This document shows, piece after piece, positions 57,755 to 60,657 of a stretch of DNA of 60,657 nt. Source of the stretch: a virus; the IMG/VR virus record IMGVR_UViG_3300028895_000276, positions 1-60,657 of that record. One strand, written 5' to 3'. The notes under the pieces are model-generated. The model did no database searches. It was not told the DNA's origin and was given only the letters and a program-made list of their open reading frames with translations. Positions within the stretch are counted from its first letter, which is position 1, and each line of letters begins with the position of its first letter. Made by a program: the position numbers and the translations under genes.

Positions 57755-58819
57755 CTAGCTTAACAAGACGTCGCCAGAACTACCGTAGACGTAGCAACCG
57801 ACCAGGCCGGGGTCCGTTATCGAAGTACCAACGGAAGAGTCTGCAGGTACCCGCACGCCGTACCCAGTCCCCGCGCCGTTTTGCGTTACCTTGATAATGC
57901 AATCGTAGAGGTAGACGGTAGAGGACGCCGCAACTTCCACGCCGTAATAAGTGCTTGTGTCGTTCTCGGATCGCTCGATGGTTAGATTCTCGATCCTGGT
58001 GTCGTCATTCATCGTGACTTCACCGTCTAGGATCGATCCGGTCCTGCTGTGACCACGCAGCACACCGTTAGCCAACGCCCAAGGCCCACCGCTGATGGTT
58101 ATATCCGGCAGAAGACAAACATCGCCGGCTGCCATAGCTGCCAACGCCGAGGTTAGGCCGCCATCAGTCGCTGCGTACTCTGCCACCGGTGAGCCGCCAC
58201 TATCATAGACAAGCACCGTGTCGCCGCCCAGCCCGACTGTATCGCCGCCGGTGACATCAATACCAGGACCCTCAAGGACCGCTGCCAGATACGGTAAGCC
58301 AGCAGGAATATCTGCAGCCACCAACGCTCTGAATGCTGGTTTGGCTGCCGGCGCCGAGGCCGGACCAGCCAGTACCGTGTTCTCAGTCTGTGTATCGAGG
58401 TCGAGTGCTTGTGTGCTGAGGTCGAGGATCGCTTGAATTTCAGCCGATGCTAGGGTGACTGCGTCGTGCACGGTGACGGTGTAGTCGCCGTTGGCGCCGC
58501 CGTCCACCGCCGATGCCCCGCCTGCCAGCACGAATCGCCGCTCATCCGTAAGCGTCCCATTAAGCGCCAGTGTTAGATATTGCGCGTCAACTGGTGCGCC
58601 GCCACCGCCACCGCCACCGCCGGTGCATTCCGTCCAGGCTGTACCCTCTACGCTGGACGTATTAGCATAGAGCCGTTGGTTGGTAACATCCCAACACAAC
58701 GAACTCTCGCGTGCGTTCAGCACACCATCGGGTGACCCAGCATACCACAACAGGATAGGTGTTTTGGCCAACAACGCTTGAATCTTGCGGATCCGTTCTG
58801 CTAGCCCAACCTCACCCAT
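57755..58819 (-). CDS. Tail fibre/spike with parallel beta-helix-like C-terminus
   Basis: A 354-residue protein, ATG overlapping the upstream stop. N-terminal helix and strand part with a run of eight glycines near residue 70. The C-terminal 120 residues (GGLTSALAAMAAGDVCLLPD, TRIENLTIERSENDTSTYYG, VEVAASSTVYLYDCIIKVTQ) look like the coils of right-handed beta-helices as in pectate-lyase-type tailspikes. No active-site set was identified. Confidence 0.6.
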   Translation of the reverse strand: MGEVGLAERIRKIQALLAKTPILLWYAGSPDGVLNARESSLCWDVTNQRLYANTSSVEGTAWTECTGGGGGGGGAPVDAQYLTLALNGTLTDERRFVLAGGASAVDGGANGDYTVTVHDAVTLASAEIQAILDLSTQALDLDTQTENTVLAGPASAPAAKPAFRALVAADIPAGLPYLAAVLEGPGIDVTGGDTVGLGGDTVLVYDSGGSPVAEYAATDGGLTSALAAMAAGDVCLLPDITISGGPWALANGVLRGHSRTGSILDGEVTMNDDTRIENLTIERSENDTSTYYGVEVAASSTVYLYDCIIKVTQNGAGTGYGVRVPADSSVGTSITDPGLVGCYVYGSSGDVLLS

Positions 58820-60029
58820 CGATGAAGTCTCCCATCTCTGGTGTCACCGTGACCACACCATCGTCTGCAGACGCCGAGACCCGTACAGCCGTCACTTTAC
58901 GATCAACCTGCCTACCGTATACGGTGTCTTCGGCAGTAACGAGGTCGCCAACTTGCCAGTGTACGCCGTAGCGGCTGGACAGAATCTGCTTAGTCTCTAC
59001 ATCTACCTCGACCTCTGGCCAGTTGTTGTATAGCTCTCCGCTAGCAATCGCGTTGAGTGCCGCCTGGTCTACCGCGTCGCGCTCCTCACGAATTATAACC
59101 TTGCGTGCCCAATCTGTCAAGGACGTTAGCGTGATATCGTAAGCCGTACCGCTCTTCTGCAACGGTCCTACACCCTGCCCGTGCACTATCACACCACTCA
59201 CAGACCCTAGGTACGAGATGCTGCTCTGCACGGATCCTACGTTCTGCATACGTGCCGAGAACAGCATAGGCCGGCGCACGCCGTTGCCAACACGCTTATC
59301 CAGACCCCAGTGTGGTGATCGCCACTGGAACTGCAGCAGCCTGTCGCCGGTTTGCACGACCATGTAGTCGCCAGGACCGGTGGTCACGTTGGCTATCTCC
59401 TGCAGCACATCGCCCAGCAGCTTGTACGAACGATCGCCGCTCCACGTACCACCCGTGCCACCGTCACTCTCTACACTCAAACCGGTGCGCACGCGACTGT
59501 ACCCGCCTGCGTCTAGGCCGGCTCCAGGACCGATGTTCTCGTTAACGTAGGCTTTGGCCACGGTCTCTGCAGCACCGGACTTCGAAGCGCCGCTGGTGCT
59601 CTCTGCGTAGTCGATGAACTCCGTGTACAGCACTTCGTTGTTGCCCCTGCCCCACACGCTAGAACTGTACACGCCATCTGCACCCTGGTTAAGCTTAGGC
59701 TGCGTCAGCACCATTCCTGAGAAGTCACGCCACCAGCCAGGACGCGCACTGTCCTTGCGGTAGGTCGGTAGCGACGCCAGGAACGCGTCGTACTCAGCAC
59801 CGCCGTAGAGGTCACGTAGCCAGAACTCCATAGTGTGGTAGGGTAGTACCTGCAGAACCCGCTCGTCATCGGCGTTAAACCCTATGTTCCAACTACCGGG
59901 TGTCCGCAGTCGCTTGTAGTAGCCGGCACGACGCATCCCACCGGGAGAGGTACCGCGTCGCCCTCTCCCAATGAACTCGTTGAGCTTCTCGCCCGCGTAG
60001 CCCCGGTGTACTACAAGTAGCTCGTGCAT
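58812..60029 (-). CDS. Tail-associated (Tal / baseplate hub) protein, Gp37-like
   Basis: A 405-residue protein, ATG 60029. Follows the baseplate-type gene on the circle. Resembles the siphovirus Gp37-like family: WNIGFNADDERVLQVLPYHT near 50, GDYMVVQTGDRLLQFQWRSP near 220, SYLGSVSGVIVHGQGVG near 280 and the C-terminal VGDLVTAEDTVYGRQVDRKV with the strand pattern of phage hub proteins. It forms the tail tip hub after Dit. No lytic domain is attached. Confidence 0.7.
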   Translation of the reverse strand: MHELLVVHRGYAGEKLNEFIGRGRRGTSPGGMRRAGYYKRLRTPGSWNIGFNADDERVLQVLPYHTMEFWLRDLYGGAEYDAFLASLPTYRKDSARPGWWRDFSGMVLTQPKLNQGADGVYSSSVWGRGNNEVLYTEFIDYAESTSGASKSGAAETVAKAYVNENIGPGAGLDAGGYSRVRTGLSVESDGGTGGTWSGDRSYKLLGDVLQEIANVTTGPGDYMVVQTGDRLLQFQWRSPHWGLDKRVGNGVRRPMLFSARMQNVGSVQSSISYLGSVSGVIVHGQGVGPLQKSGTAYDITLTSLTDWARKVIIREERDAVDQAALNAIASGELYNNWPEVEVDVETKQILSSRYGVHWQVGDLVTAEDTVYGRQVDRKVTAVRVSASADDGVVTVTPEMGDFIDG

Positions 60030-60030
60030 C

Positions 60031-60657
60031 CTACCGCTTCCAGCCCCAATACTTGAAGACCCAGCCCCAGATATACACCGCGGAACCGGTCAGAGTGTCA
60101 GAGCCCAAATCTGCATACCTTGCGAATTGGAATGTTAGGATGTCCCCGAGTTCTGGCGTTGACGTGTCAAGCGTAATGGGGAAGAACCTTTGGTACTTGC
60201 CGAAGTCCGCAGCACCACCCCATGCCTCTGTCCCCAGAGACCCGCCACCAGCTTGCGCCGAAGCAGTCGCCTCTTTCCACCTCACCACACCAGTGAATCC
60301 GTAAAGATCGCCGGTTGCCACCAATGCCCCAAGGTAACCACAAGACCAGGCCAGAGGGTCCGTGTCGTCAATGTAGTTTTGTGGGACGTGACAAACGCCC
60401 TCAACGAAATTCCGCACAGAGTCAGGACACACACCGACCGGGTCGCCTGCAGAATCCTCGCCTATGTATTGCGTTGTGGTGCTTGTGTACTCTTCGACAG
60501 CCGCAGCAGGCACGAAAAGCTCTACCCACTCAGCGTCGACAAACTCGCGGTCGTAATGGTCGGAGAGATTCGAGACCACCGGGACCGAGCTTATGTCATA
60601 GGTCGCTAGCTCCAACATCCAAATGTCGCCCGCCACCGCTATGTCTTGCGTAAGCGC
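60031..60657 (-). CDS. Virion/baseplate-type protein, 3' part of the join-spanning gene
   Basis: C-terminal part of the gene starting at 621. Frame enters at the right edge (60657) and ends at the stop 60031. In this part a beta domain ends YIWGWVFKYWGWKR, comparable to the HVLGFVVKY/HVLGFVVEY ends of the 631-1806 repeats. A GTG at 60636 is not the start; the frame is open through the circular join to 621. Confidence 0.75.
   Translation of the reverse strand, partial: ALTQDIAVAGDIWMLELATYDISSVPVVSNLSDHYDREFVDAEWVELFVPAAAVEEYTSTTTQYIGEDSAGDPVGVCPDSVRNFVEGVCHVPQNYIDDTDPLAWSCGYLGALVATGDLYGFTGVVRWKEATASAQAGGGSLGTEAWGGAADFGKYQRFFPITLDTSTPELGDILTFQFARYADLGSDTLTGSAVYIWGWVFKYWGWKR
60514..60657. repeat. 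Terminal direct repeat, right copy
   Basis: Exact copy of bases 1-144. Confidence 0.95.

Noticed and set aside
1-60657. tRNA genes, CRISPR arrays, integrase, transposase
   Set aside because: No cloverleaf-like segments, direct-repeat/spacer arrays or recombinase motifs were noticed in reading both strands.

Overview
The window is a tailed, siphovirus-type double-stranded DNA phage genome. Bases 1-144 are repeated exactly at 60514-60657, so the sequence is best read as a closed or circularly permuted genome of 60,513 bp. One virion gene spans the join. The phage type rests on terminase, portal, prohead protease, capsid, tape measure, Dit-like and Tal-like genes in standard order, plus its own replication set. 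I see no integrase, CI-type repressor, tRNA or CRISPR array, so a lytic life style is more likely than a temperate one. The host cannot be named. Near-consensus sigma70 promoters (TTGACA, 17 bp, TTTAAT or TATAAT) show a bacterial host with ordinary sigma70-type transcription.

Layout. From about 27.3 kb leftwards, through the circular join and on to 50.1 kb, all genes lie on the minus strand: a prim-pol protein, a winged-helix protein, a small membrane protein, both terminase subunits, portal, head morphogenesis protein, two sulfotransferases, prohead protease/scaffold, major capsid, a large double glycosyltransferase joined in frame to a capsid-accessory-like protein, membrane proteins, virion surface proteins, neck proteins, tail tube/propeller proteins, tail chaperone-like proteins, tape measure, Dit, Tal-like protein, fibre/spike proteins and an M23 peptidase. 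From 27.5 to 50 kb all genes lie on the plus strand. First come many small early proteins behind repeated promoter/operator modules. Then come a VWA protein, a TOPRIM protein, SSB, primase, DnaB-like helicase, family A DNA polymerase, an adenine methyltransferase-like protein and a purine/nucleotide cassette. The two arms converge on strong hairpins at 50.0-50.1 kb.

Main interest. The gene at 44877-45974 is a PurA homologue in which the catalytic Asp of the GDEGKGK loop is Ser. This is the signature of PurZ, the enzyme that starts synthesis of 2-aminoadenine (Z) nucleotides. It sits in an operon with a phage adenylosuccinate lyase (PurB), a MazG-like protein that could be a dGTP diphosphatase (MazZ role) and a deoxyribosyltransferase-like/dUTPase fusion. 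A family A polymerase of DpoZ-like layout lies just upstream. The inference is that this phage replaces A by Z in its DNA. No DatZ (HD-domain dATPase) was recognised.

Two repeat families are not explained by the genes: five dispersed intergenic palindromic elements of about 130 bp, and a set of ATGACA-NN-TGTCAT operators placed upstream of early promoters. Other unusual points are the paired sulfotransferases inside the head genes, the glycosyltransferase/E3-binding-domain fusion, and twin virion genes sharing the same 16-residue start.
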